Shown here: one piece after another, positions 1 to 5,870 of the stretch
Layout of the letters: the number at the start of each line of letters is the position of its first letter
Position numbering within the stretch: position 1 is the stretch's first letter
Source of the DNA: a bacterium
Lineage (GTDB): Bacteria; UBP14; UBA6098; JAFGQG01
NCBI GenBank assembly: GCA_016930435.1
Contig: JAFGGQ010000034.1
Coordinates: forward strand, 1 to 6,100
Length of the DNA stretch: 6,100 nt
Direction of reading: 5' to 3'
Notes under the pieces: generated by a model
Told to the model about the DNA's origin: nothing
Database searches by the model: none
The model's input: the letters and a program-made list of their open reading frames with translations, nothing else
Program-made: the position numbers and the translations under genes

Positions 1-2
1 AA

Positions 3-227
3 AGCTTCGAAGAAGGAATAGAAAGTTTACAGAAAATCGTTGAGGAGCTGGAAAATGGAAATCTCAAACTGGAAGAAGGCCTGGAAAAATTCAGGGAGGC
101 AACCAAGTTGGCAAGCTGGTGTTCCCATAAACTAAATGAAGTAGAAAAGAACATAAAAATCCTGATTACCGAAGACGAAGGTTTTAAACTTGAGGATTTT
201 GAAAATGGAGCAGCTGAAGAGAAATAA
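3..227 (+). CDS. xseB: Exodeoxyribonuclease VII small subunit, 3' part (5' end outside window)
   Basis: This is the small subunit of exonuclease VII, the cytoplasmic nuclease that degrades single-stranded DNA to oligonucleotides together with the large subunit XseA. The first complete codon is at 3 and the stop is TAA at 225-227, giving 74 visible residues. The family is usually about 70-85 residues, so only the first few are missing. The helical-hairpin signature is clear: SFEEGIESLQKIVEELENG at visible residues 1-19, then LKLEEGLEKFREA, then an LASWCSHKLNEVEKNI segment matching the family's LakaCqekLdeaE pattern. The acidic tail ends in AAEEK. The last 23 bases overlap the next gene in another frame, so the two are probably cotranscribed. 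xseA is not in the window and would be expected upstream. Identification rests on motif recognition and is strong. Confidence 0.9.
   Translation, partial: SFEEGIESLQKIVEELENGNLKLEEGLEKFREATKLASWCSHKLNEVEKNIKILITEDEGFKLEDFENGAAEEK
192..195 (+). promoter_or_regulatory. Probable ribosome binding site for the TPR gene, inside xseB
   Basis: GAGG lies nine bases before the ATG at 205, inside the xseB coding region. It favours ATG 205 over the longer TTG start at 190, which would place this motif within the gene. The match is short, so support is moderate. Confidence 0.5.
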
Positions 228-1230
228 AATATTCAGGCTAATCTCCGGATGCCTGACTCTGCTTGCAGTATTATCATTAAATTGTCTGAAGAGCCCGGTC
301 AAATTATCACCGGGTTACGAGTTCATACAGTTGGGTAATGCTCTTTTAGAACAGGGGATGTATGATGAGGCTGACGCCAAATTCCATGAAGCGTTATCTA
401 ACGACCCTAATTCTGCTGAGGCTTATCTTGGACTGGGCCGCATTTGGTTAGCCCGTGGGGTGCCTTTCCGGGCACGGCTTCACCTTCACAAAGCTATTCA
501 AACCGATAAAAAGTTATATGCCGCCTATGGATATTTAGGCGATATCTATCTGCTGTCCGGTGATCTTGAACGAGCGCTTGAATATTACGAAAAATGTCCT
601 CCGGAGGACCCCCATTATCCTGAGATTCATTTTCATCTGGGTAATTTCTATTTGGAGCAAGGAAATCTGGAGGCTTCCCGAAATGAATTTGAGTTGATTG
701 AATCGATTACCGGATCATCCTGGCAGGGATGTCTGGGACTGGGCCGAATCTGCCACCTTAGCGGCGACCAGACCGGCGCTGAAGAATACCTGATGAAAGC
801 CTTTATGATTAAAAAGGAACCGGCTATTCTTGAAGCTTTAGGAGAAGTACTGGCAGATCTTCATAAATTTGAGGAAGCCTACCTGCTGTTGAGAAGATTC
901 TATCTTTCGGGGGGTCCCGACGATAATCCTGAGCTAATCAGCAGGCTGGAAGAACTCAAGGATCAGTTACTTAGTGCCGAGCTTGAGCCGGAGTGTCCTG
1001 GTAATAAAGTTGAATTCAAGCTATCGTTCAACCAGAAGATCGAGGTTGCGGTATTTGACCTTGAAGGCAACAAGATCAAGATTCTATTCAAGGGTTATCT
1101 GAGCAAGGGTAATTATAATCTTCAATGGGATGGGAAGGATGAAGCCGGCCAAGCGGCTCCTGCCGGATTGTATTTAGCCAATATTGAAGGTGAATCCTTT
1201 ATTGACACCCGCAAATTATCAAATTTATAA
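205..1230 (+). CDS. Secreted (possible lipoprotein) TPR protein with C-terminal FlgD-Ig-like domain
   Basis: The product has 341 residues from ATG 205; a TTG at 190 would add five. The N-terminus has basic residues, a hydrophobic stretch at about 17-25, then Cys27 in LSLNC. This suggests export and possibly lipid attachment, although Asn before the Cys is an atypical lipobox and only relaxed (spirochaete-like) rules allow it. About six tetratricopeptide units follow (roughly residues 37-235), with typical LGNALLEQGMYDEADAKF and LGDIYLLSGDLERALEYYEK signatures, forming a protein-binding solenoid. Residues about 264-341 resemble the FlgD-Ig or sorting-tail-like domain: VAVFDLEGNKI, then GNYNLQWDGKDEAGQ, then AGLYLANIEG and a final TRKLSNL. 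The site of action is inferred to be the periplasm or outer membrane. It ends nine bases before mlaE and is probably in the same operon. The exact function is unknown; a scaffold or partner for the lipid transporter is speculation from position. Confidence 0.85.
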   Translation: MEQLKRNKIFRLISGCLTLLAVLSLNCLKSPVKLSPGYEFIQLGNALLEQGMYDEADAKFHEALSNDPNSAEAYLGLGRIWLARGVPFRARLHLHKAIQTDKKLYAAYGYLGDIYLLSGDLERALEYYEKCPPEDPHYPEIHFHLGNFYLEQGNLEASRNEFELIESITGSSWQGCLGLGRICHLSGDQTGAEEYLMKAFMIKKEPAILEALGEVLADLHKFEEAYLLLRRFYLSGGPDDNPELISRLEELKDQLLSAELEPECPGNKVEFKLSFNQKIEVAVFDLEGNKIKILFKGYLSKGNYNLQWDGKDEAGQAAPAGLYLANIEGESFIDTRKLSNL

Positions 1231-1239
1231 TATCAGGCA

Positions 1240-2019
1240 ATGGTTGAATTATATTATTCATTAAAGGAAAAGGTCAAGCTGTTTGTGGTCAGCATTTATG
1301 ACTTTTCGGTGCTTTCCGGGAGGGCCTTCAAGCATATTTTTACCCGGCCTTTTTATGGCAAGGAGATAGTCAACCAGATGCATCATATAGGGGTAAAATC
1401 ATTGCCCATCGTGCTATTGACTTCTACCTTTACCGGCATGGTGATGGCCTTACAGACCGGTTATGAGATCGCCCGGTTCGGGGCTAAGATCTATATCGGG
1501 ACTATAATATCCTTATCCATGATCAGGGAGCTGGGTCCGGTCCTGACCGGCCTGGTGATTTCCGGGCGGGTAGGCGCCGGGATCGCCGCGGAACTCGGCT
1601 CCATGAAGGTTACCGAACAGATATCCGCAATGCGCGCAATGGCTACTGACCCTATTAAAAAACTGGTATCAACCAAGCTGGTTGCCGGAATTATCATGAT
1701 CCCTGCGCTCACCGTTATATCTGACCTTACCGGAATACTTGGAGGTCTGTTCATCTCCAATACCTATTTCGGTATTTCCGCCACCTTTTACAAGGTTACC
1801 GTATTCAGCGAATTGGTTCTGGGAGACCTGATAATGGGGTTAGCCAAACCGCTGGCCTTCGCCCTGGTAATCATACTGGTTGGTTGTTACATGGGCTTCA
1901 CAACCACAGGGGGAACCGAAGGAGTTGGTAAATCAACCACCAGGGCCGTGGTAACTTCCTCTATTCTGATCCTGGTGGGTGACTATTTCATTACCAAAGT
2001 GCTGTTTTTCCTGTTTTGA
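1240..2019 (+). CDS. mlaE: MlaE-family ABC transporter permease (phospholipid transport)
   Basis: This is the inner-membrane permease of an MCE-type ABC transporter that moves phospholipids between the inner and outer membranes. It has 259 residues, the normal family length. An N-terminal amphipathic stretch (about 1-40) precedes hydrophobic segments near 53-72, 86-110, 146-172, 188-218 and 236-258. The family's most conserved block is intact: MIRELGPVLTGLVISGRVGA at 94-113, followed by AAELGSMKVTEQISAMRAM at 116-134. The second signature, GCYMGFTTTGGTEGVGKSTT at 215-234, is also present. The ATG at 1240 has only a weak CAGG upstream, and the preceding stop lies nine bases away, so translation is probably coupled to the TPR gene. 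The mlaF and mlaD genes follow directly, confirming the family. Substrate and direction of transport cannot be read from sequence. Confidence 0.94.
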   Translation: MVELYYSLKEKVKLFVVSIYDFSVLSGRAFKHIFTRPFYGKEIVNQMHHIGVKSLPIVLLTSTFTGMVMALQTGYEIARFGAKIYIGTIISLSMIRELGPVLTGLVISGRVGAGIAAELGSMKVTEQISAMRAMATDPIKKLVSTKLVAGIIMIPALTVISDLTGILGGLFISNTYFGISATFYKVTVFSELVLGDLIMGLAKPLAFALVIILVGCYMGFTTTGGTEGVGKSTTRAVVTSSILILVGDYFITKVLFFLF

Positions 2020-2027
2020 TTAATACG

Positions 2028-2765
2028 ATGATTGAATTATACGATATACATAAATCATTCAATGGATTGGAAGTTCTGAATTCCCTTACTCTTGCTATTC
2101 AGTCCGGTGAAACCATGCTTATTCTGGGTAGGAGCGGATGCGGGAAAAGTGTACTGCTGAAGATCATCCTTCGCCTGATAGCCCAGGATACGGGCAGAAT
2201 TATCATCGATGGCGAAAATACCACAGATTATTCTGAGGACCAGATGCTCCATGTCCGAAAGAAAATTGGAATGCTTTTCCAGGGAGCTGCCCTTTTCGAC
2301 TCAATGACCGTTGCCCAAAATTTAGCCTATCCCCTGATCGAGCATACAGAATGCCCTTTCTCCGAAATATCTACACGGGTCGATGAAATACTTCATTTCG
2401 TTGAGATGGACGGTACCCAGTTCAAATTGCCCTCCGAACTATCAGGGGGAATGAAAAAGCGTGTGGCTTTAGCCCGGGCAATGATCATGAAACCAAAATA
2501 CATTTTCTATGATGAACCAACCACCGGTTTGGACCCTATAACTGCGAATACTATAAACGATCTGATCATAAGGACCCAGGAAGAGTATAATGTAACCTCA
2601 ATTATTGTTACCCACGATCTTGCCAGCGCCTTCAGGGTTGGTAACCGTTTCTCTTTCATTCATGAGGGCAAAATCCTATGTACGGGAACTAAAAATGAAA
2701 TAATTAATAATGAGTTAAAACCTATACAGAATTTTTTGAGAGATGCATTATGGAAGACTATATAA
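2028..2765 (+). CDS. mlaF: MlaF-family ABC transporter ATP-binding protein
   Basis: This is the cytoplasmic ATPase that powers the MlaE/MlaD phospholipid transporter. It has 245 residues from ATG 2028. An in-frame TTG at 2016 would add four residues and overlap the mlaE stop, but ATG places MIELYDIHKSF at the usual family start. All ABC motifs are intact: Walker A GRSGCGKS (34-41), Q-loop Gln85 in the MlaF-typical MLFQGAALFDSMTV, signature LSGGMKKR (138-145), Walker B YIFYDEP (158-164) with catalytic Glu163, D-loop TGLDP, and H-loop His196 in VTHD. The LSGGM form of the signature is characteristic of this subfamily. Eight bases separate it from mlaE and its 3' end overlaps mlaD by 16 bases, implying translational coupling and matched subunit amounts. 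No clear Shine-Dalgarno is visible. It is expected to be catalytically active. Confidence 0.95.
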   Translation: MIELYDIHKSFNGLEVLNSLTLAIQSGETMLILGRSGCGKSVLLKIILRLIAQDTGRIIIDGENTTDYSEDQMLHVRKKIGMLFQGAALFDSMTVAQNLAYPLIEHTECPFSEISTRVDEILHFVEMDGTQFKLPSELSGGMKKRVALARAMIMKPKYIFYDEPTTGLDPITANTINDLIIRTQEEYNVTSIIVTHDLASAFRVGNRFSFIHEGKILCTGTKNEIINNELKPIQNFLRDALWKTI

Positions 2766-3718
2766 GAGCAAGCAAGAAAAAAAAGATTACAGTAGGTATT
2801 GTTATCATCCTTGCAATAGCGATCATCGGTTTTGCTATTCTTACTGTCGGTACCGATGAGGGGATATTCGTGACTCGATACACTCTTAAAATGCAGATGA
2901 ATGAGATATCGGGCCTTCAGACCGGCGCTCCGGTTCACCTTGCTGGTTTTAGGGTAGGGACCGTTTCGGATATCCAGTTCGTGGATCTGGAGGGCCAGCA
3001 GAAAATCGAGGTCATCTTGCGGGTAAAACAGAGGATGCAGAGGCGGATCACCACCAGCGCAGTAGCCCGGATTGCCACTATGGGCTTGGTTGGCGATAAA
3101 TATGTGGAGATCTCACTGGGCAATTCCGAAGATCCTTGTTTAGAAGACAATGCTGTTCTAAAGAGCATTCCACCTGCAGATATCACCCAAATACTGACTC
3201 AGGGTACGGATATGATTGAGGACGCCCGTGCGATCGCCAAAAACCTCAAGGAGATCTCCTTTAAACTCAACGAAGGCACCGGAACCATCGCTATGCTACT
3301 GAATGATCCCTGGCTCTATTTCGATATCGATGAGGTACTTTTTACCCTCCGCAGCCTTGCCATTAAAATCGATAAGGGGGAAGGTTCACTGGCGAAGCTG
3401 GTGAACGATCCCGGGCTCTACCAAAATCTGACCGATGGACTGGGTGATTTATCCGCTCTGATAGATACACTCCAGACCGGAAGCGGCTCCCTTCAAAAAC
3501 TGATGACTGACACCACCTTTTATGCCCAATTGAACACCGCCGTCATTCGGCTGAATTCGGTGATCGGCAAACTGGAGGACCCCGGAAATACTGCGGGAGC
3601 AATCCTTACCGACAGGGAATTACACCAGAGGCTGGTTTCCGCACTGAAGGACCTTGAAATATTACTTGCTGATATAAAAGAAAATCCCAAAAGATATCTT
3701 AAATTTAGTATATTTTAA
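2750..3718 (+). CDS. mlaD: MlaD-family MCE-domain lipid-binding protein, repeat-containing C-terminus
   Basis: This is the membrane-anchored MCE protein, expected to form a hexameric ring on the periplasmic face of MlaE and bind or channel phospholipids. It has 322 residues. Order: short cytoplasmic lysine-rich start, one transmembrane helix (about 13-34), MCE domain (about 40-142) containing ISGLQTGAPVHLAGFRVGTV (53-72) and ATMGLVGDKYVEISLG (109-124), then a long helical tail. E. coli MlaD is about 180 residues, so the tail is a large extension, though long helical tails are common in MCE proteins of other phyla. Residues 176-313 consist of four related 34-35 residue units, and the protein ends ENPKRYLKFSIF, a terminus I recall from FCB-group MCE proteins. 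The start overlaps the end of mlaF by 16 bases. The tail may extend the periplasmic channel or contact an outer-membrane partner (inference). Confidence 0.93.
   Translation: MEDYIRASKKKKITVGIVIILAIAIIGFAILTVGTDEGIFVTRYTLKMQMNEISGLQTGAPVHLAGFRVGTVSDIQFVDLEGQQKIEVILRVKQRMQRRITTSAVARIATMGLVGDKYVEISLGNSEDPCLEDNAVLKSIPPADITQILTQGTDMIEDARAIAKNLKEISFKLNEGTGTIAMLLNDPWLYFDIDEVLFTLRSLAIKIDKGEGSLAKLVNDPGLYQNLTDGLGDLSALIDTLQTGSGSLQKLMTDTTFYAQLNTAVIRLNSVIGKLEDPGNTAGAILTDRELHQRLVSALKDLEILLADIKENPKRYLKFSIF
3275..3688 (+). repeat. Four tandem 34-35 residue units encoded in the mlaD 3' part
   Basis: At protein level, MlaD residues 176-210, 211-244, 245-279 and 280-313 align as a repeating unit. Each starts with a small, mostly Gly/Ser-rich turn, then a helix such as GSLAKLVNDPGLY, then a second helix ending in Asp/Glu-rich or Gly residues. 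The shared core is [LIV]-hydrophobic-[NT]-D-[PTR]-x-[LF]-[YH]: LLNDPWLY, LVNDPGLY, LMTDTTFY, ILTDRELH. The units are degenerate at DNA level, so this is an old internal duplication and not a recent DNA repeat. The period was counted by hand. Confidence 0.75.
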
Positions 3719-3741
3719 TACCCATAAACAACTTAAATAAT

Positions 3742-3746
3742 GAGGT
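3742..3746 (+). promoter_or_regulatory. Ribosome binding site of gcvT
   Basis: GAGGT lies four to five bases before the ATG at 3751, after the 32-base gap that follows mlaD. It supports that start and suggests gcvT is translated independently, unlike the closely coupled mla genes. Confidence 0.6.
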
Positions 3747-3750
3747 CGCG

Positions 3751-4848
3751 ATGGAAACAAAAAAAACGCCCTTCTACGAAAACCACATTTTAAACAAGGC
3801 GAAAATGGTGGATTTCGCCGGCTTTAAGATGCCTATCCAATACGCCGGTATTGTACCAGAACACCGTAAGGTCCGCAAAAAAGTAGGATTATTTGATGTC
3901 TCTCACATGGGTGAGTTTGTTGTTAAGGGCCCTGGCGCCTTTGACTTCATTCAGAAAATGACTACTAATGATGTTTCCAAGCTTCAACCCTATCGGATTC
4001 AATATTCATCAATGTGTTACGATGACGGCGGGATCGTTGACGATCTATTGGTTTACCGTTTCCCGGACCATTATATGATGGTAGTGAATGCCTCTAATCT
4101 CAATAAGGATTTTCAGTGGTTGGAATCTCACAAACCATCATCCGGAGTCGATTTAATTAATCGCAGTGATGAAATCGGTCTTTTAGCCCTGCAGGGTCCC
4201 AAAGCCCAATCCCTGCTTCGGAAACTCACCCCGGCTAATCTGGATGACCTTAATTATTATTGGTGTCTGGAGAACGAGGTTGCCGGGGAAAAGATGATTA
4301 TCTCGCGAACCGGCTACACCGGTGAGGACGGGTTTGAACTCTACATGCCCGGCGAAATAGGCCCCAAAATCTGGGGGGCGATTATGGAAGCAGGAGTGGA
4401 TTATGAGATCGAACCCATCGGTCTGGGAGCAAGGGACACCCTGCGCCTGGAAATGTGCTATGCCCTTTATGGCAATGACATCGATCAATCTACCCACCCC
4501 TTCGAAGCCAATATGGGCTGGATCGTTAAATTGGAAAAGGGCAACTTTACCGGAAGAGAAGCCCTTATAGATAAGAAAACAGCCGGAATCAAACGAAAAC
4601 TTGTAGCTTTTGAACTGAAGGAAAGGGGATTCCCCAGGCAGCATTACAAAATCTTCCACAATGGGAACGAAGTAGGCGAAGTAACAAGCGGAACATTCTC
4701 CCCCTCCCTAAATAAAGGGATTGGAATGGGTTATGTGCCCAAGGAACTTTCCTCAATTGACAATCCTATACAGATACAGATCCGGGATAATCTTTTAGAA
4801 GCGGTCATAGTCGCCCCTCCCTTCTGGAAAAAGAGCTCACATAAATAA
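3751..4848 (+). CDS. gcvT: Glycine cleavage system T protein (aminomethyltransferase)
   Basis: This is the T protein of the glycine cleavage system. It transfers the methylene group from the aminomethyl-lipoyl arm of H protein to tetrahydrofolate and releases ammonia, in the cytoplasm. It has 365 residues, typical of the family (about 360-375). The N-terminus TPFYENHILNKAKMVDFAGF, then VGLFDVSHMGEFVVKGPGA (45-63) and TTNDVSKL, are standard. YDDGGIVDDLLVYRF (90-104) carries the conserved acidic pair 97-98, one of which should be the catalytic Asp. SRTGYTGEDGFELYMPG (185-201) and GLGARDTLRLE (224-234) are intact, and the C-terminal barrel contains GEVTSGTFSPSLNKGIGMGY (309-328). A Shine-Dalgarno supports the start. 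The partners gcvH and gcvP are not adjacent: upstream is mlaD and downstream a ttcA-like gene, so they must lie elsewhere. GcvT paralogues exist (YgfZ, dimethylglycine and sarcosine oxidases), but the full-length match favours true GcvT. Confidence 0.94.
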   Translation: METKKTPFYENHILNKAKMVDFAGFKMPIQYAGIVPEHRKVRKKVGLFDVSHMGEFVVKGPGAFDFIQKMTTNDVSKLQPYRIQYSSMCYDDGGIVDDLLVYRFPDHYMMVVNASNLNKDFQWLESHKPSSGVDLINRSDEIGLLALQGPKAQSLLRKLTPANLDDLNYYWCLENEVAGEKMIISRTGYTGEDGFELYMPGEIGPKIWGAIMEAGVDYEIEPIGLGARDTLRLEMCYALYGNDIDQSTHPFEANMGWIVKLEKGNFTGREALIDKKTAGIKRKLVAFELKERGFPRQHYKIFHNGNEVGEVTSGTFSPSLNKGIGMGYVPKELSSIDNPIQIQIRDNLLEAVIVAPPFWKKSSHK

Positions 4849-4870
4849 AACCAATAATTACCCCATTTAT

Positions 4871-4909
4871 GAATAAGGCTAAAGGAAATAAATTCCTTTA
4901 GCCTTATTC
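4871..4909 (+). terminator. Strong hairpin after gcvT, probable intrinsic terminator (possibly bidirectional)
   Basis: A perfect inverted repeat has 17-base arms at 4871-4887 and 4893-4909 around a five-base loop (ATAAA). The core arm GGCTAAAGGAA pairs with TTCCTTTAGCC, and flanking A-rich and T-rich bases extend the stem, as in terminators whose A-tract pairs with the U-tract. It starts 22 bases after the gcvT stop. The T-rich run after the core is short and interrupted (TTATT, then CCC), so termination may be weak. It ends only nine bases before the ttcA-like start codon, so a role in controlling that gene's translation is an alternative. Confidence 0.6.
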
Positions 4910-4918
4910 CCAATAATT

Positions 4919-5695
4919 ATGTCCGTACTTCCAAAATTATCATTCACCAAACTTGAAAACCTTCTGAAGCGGAAGATCAGGAGGGCTAACGCCCGTTTCA
5001 ATCTGATCCGTGAAGGAGACCGGATACTTGTAGGTTTATCCGGGGGTGTGGATTCCTCCGCGCTCCTGAAACTCCTGGTTCAGTCCGACTTTATCTGGTA
5101 TCAGAAAGTCACCTTCTTCCCTTTTTATGTCGATATTGGCTTTAAGGATACCGACCCAGCTATAATACCTGATCTACAGCAATTCTGTCGGGACCTAAAC
5201 CTCGAACTCCAATATCAAAAAACCTCAATCGCTGATTCTGCATTCAGCCCTGAAGCCCCATTCAACCCCTGTTTCACCTGCTCCCGAATGCGCCGGAAAA
5301 CCATCCTTGAGAAGGCGGAAGAACTGAATTGCTCCAAGATCGCTTTTGCGCATCATAAAGATGATGTAATCGAAACCCTGTTTTTAAACCTTCTTTTCTC
5401 TAAGGAGATAAGCACCATGGTTCCACGCCAGGAACTCTTTCAAGGTAAATACTATATTATACGCCCCCTGGTATTTTGCGATGAGGCCTATCTGAAAGCA
5501 TACACAAAGCAAGCTCAAATCGCCCATTATGATAATCCCTGTCCTATTGCAGGCAAGACCAAAAGGAACGAGATAAAAACACTACTCCTGGAATTCGAAA
5601 AACGGAATCCAGGATGCAGGGAGAATATTTTCAGGGCTCTTTTCCGGGTAAAACTCGATTATTTATATAACCAATACCGGGAAAATGAAGGTTAA
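4919..5695 (+). CDS. ttcA: TtcA-like tRNA 2-thiocytidine biosynthesis protein (PP-loop ATPase)
   Basis: This is a PP-loop enzyme of the TtcA/TilS superfamily. TtcA adenylates and thiolates cytidine 32 in certain tRNAs, using an iron-sulfur cluster. It has 258 residues, shorter than E. coli TtcA (about 311). KRKIRRANARFNLIREGDRI leads into the PP-loop GLSGGVDSS (39-47). CFTCSRMRRKTIL (118-130) gives the CxxC pair Cys118 and Cys121, AHHKDDVIETLFLNLLF (144-160) is the family HHxDD block, and RPLVFCDEAYLKAY (182-195) follows. NPCPIAGKTKR (206-216) keeps one Cys (208), so the three cysteines known to bind the cluster in E. coli TtcA appear present. The second Cys of the usual PCxxC is replaced by Ala. 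ATG 4919 has no clear Shine-Dalgarno, but no better start keeps the conserved N-terminus. Family membership is firm; the exact tRNA target is less so, and generic annotation as TilS-like is possible. Confidence 0.85.
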   Translation: MSVLPKLSFTKLENLLKRKIRRANARFNLIREGDRILVGLSGGVDSSALLKLLVQSDFIWYQKVTFFPFYVDIGFKDTDPAIIPDLQQFCRDLNLELQYQKTSIADSAFSPEAPFNPCFTCSRMRRKTILEKAEELNCSKIAFAHHKDDVIETLFLNLLFSKEISTMVPRQELFQGKYYIIRPLVFCDEAYLKAYTKQAQIAHYDNPCPIAGKTKRNEIKTLLLEFEKRNPGCRENIFRALFRVKLDYLYNQYRENEG

Positions 5696-5696
5696 C

Positions 5697-5726
5697 ATTG
5701 CAATATGCAATACTTAGTAATACTTA
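5697..5726 (+). repeat. Short inverted and direct repeats upstream of the pilin promoter
   Basis: ATTGCA and TGCAAT form a perfect inverted repeat around ATA (5697-5711). Overlapping it, AATACTTA occurs twice (5709-5716 and 5719-5726), ten bases apart, which is about one helical turn. The block lies about 110-140 bases before the predicted start of pilin transcription, the usual range for activators of sigma-54 promoters. A binding role is inferred; the repeats themselves are directly visible. Confidence 0.45.
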
Positions 5727-5808
5727 TATACCCGATCTCAAAATCCCCCTATCAGAATTGCGAGCATAATTCCTTACTGTATAAGCACATAGAATATACC
5801 ATTGGTTT

Positions 5809-5825
5809 TTGGCACACAATTTGAT
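5809..5825 (+). promoter_or_regulatory. Sigma-54 (RpoN) type -24/-12 promoter of the pilin gene
   Basis: TTGGCAC at 5809-5815, five bases, then TTGAT at 5821-5825 match the sigma-54 consensus (YTGGCAC, five bases, TTGCW) at every strongly conserved position except one: A instead of C in the -12 element. The GG and GA dinucleotides are 12 bases apart, as required. Transcription would start near 5835, giving a leader of about 35 bases with the ribosome site. Sigma-54 control of pilin genes by PilS/PilR-type regulators is established in Pseudomonas, Myxococcus and Geobacter. Confidence 0.75.
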
Positions 5826-5859
5826 ACTCTCTTACCCGAAGAAATCAAAAACCAAAACC

Positions 5860-5866
5860 AGGAGGT
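5860..5866 (+). promoter_or_regulatory. Strong ribosome binding site of the pilin gene
   Basis: AGGAGGT is a full Shine-Dalgarno match, ending four bases before the ATG at 5871. It is the best one in the window and fits a highly expressed structural pilin. Confidence 0.85.
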
Positions 5867-5870
5867 AAAA

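Noticed and set aside
220-255. Lipobox at ISGC (TPR protein Cys16)
   Set aside because: The hydrophobic stretch needed for export lies after this cysteine, so Cys27 is the only reasonable, though atypical, lipidation candidate.
1491-1760. Minus-strand open frame inside mlaE
   Set aside because: Antisense to the most conserved part of MlaE, with composition expected from the reverse complement of a membrane protein.
2660-3186. Two minus-strand open frames across the mlaF/mlaD junction and the MCE domain
   Set aside because: They are antisense to well-supported genes, and no motif or start signal supports them.
3700-3750. Possible promoter (TATATT-like box) between mlaD and gcvT
   Set aside because: The region is AT-rich with no matching -35 at proper spacing; such a box is expected by chance.
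4183-4659. 158-codon open frame on the minus strand inside gcvT
   Set aside because: It lies wholly within the strongly conserved gcvT coding region, has no recognisable domain and no credible ribosome site; it is an antisense shadow.
4731-4913. Minus-strand open frame spanning the gcvT end and the hairpin
   Set aside because: It begins inside the hairpin region, covers the conserved gcvT C-terminus and has no family resemblance.
5755-5772. Lac-operator-like GAATT...AATTC inverted repeat in the pilin leader
   Set aside because: Only five-base arms with an asymmetric centre in AT-rich DNA; too weak to call an operator.
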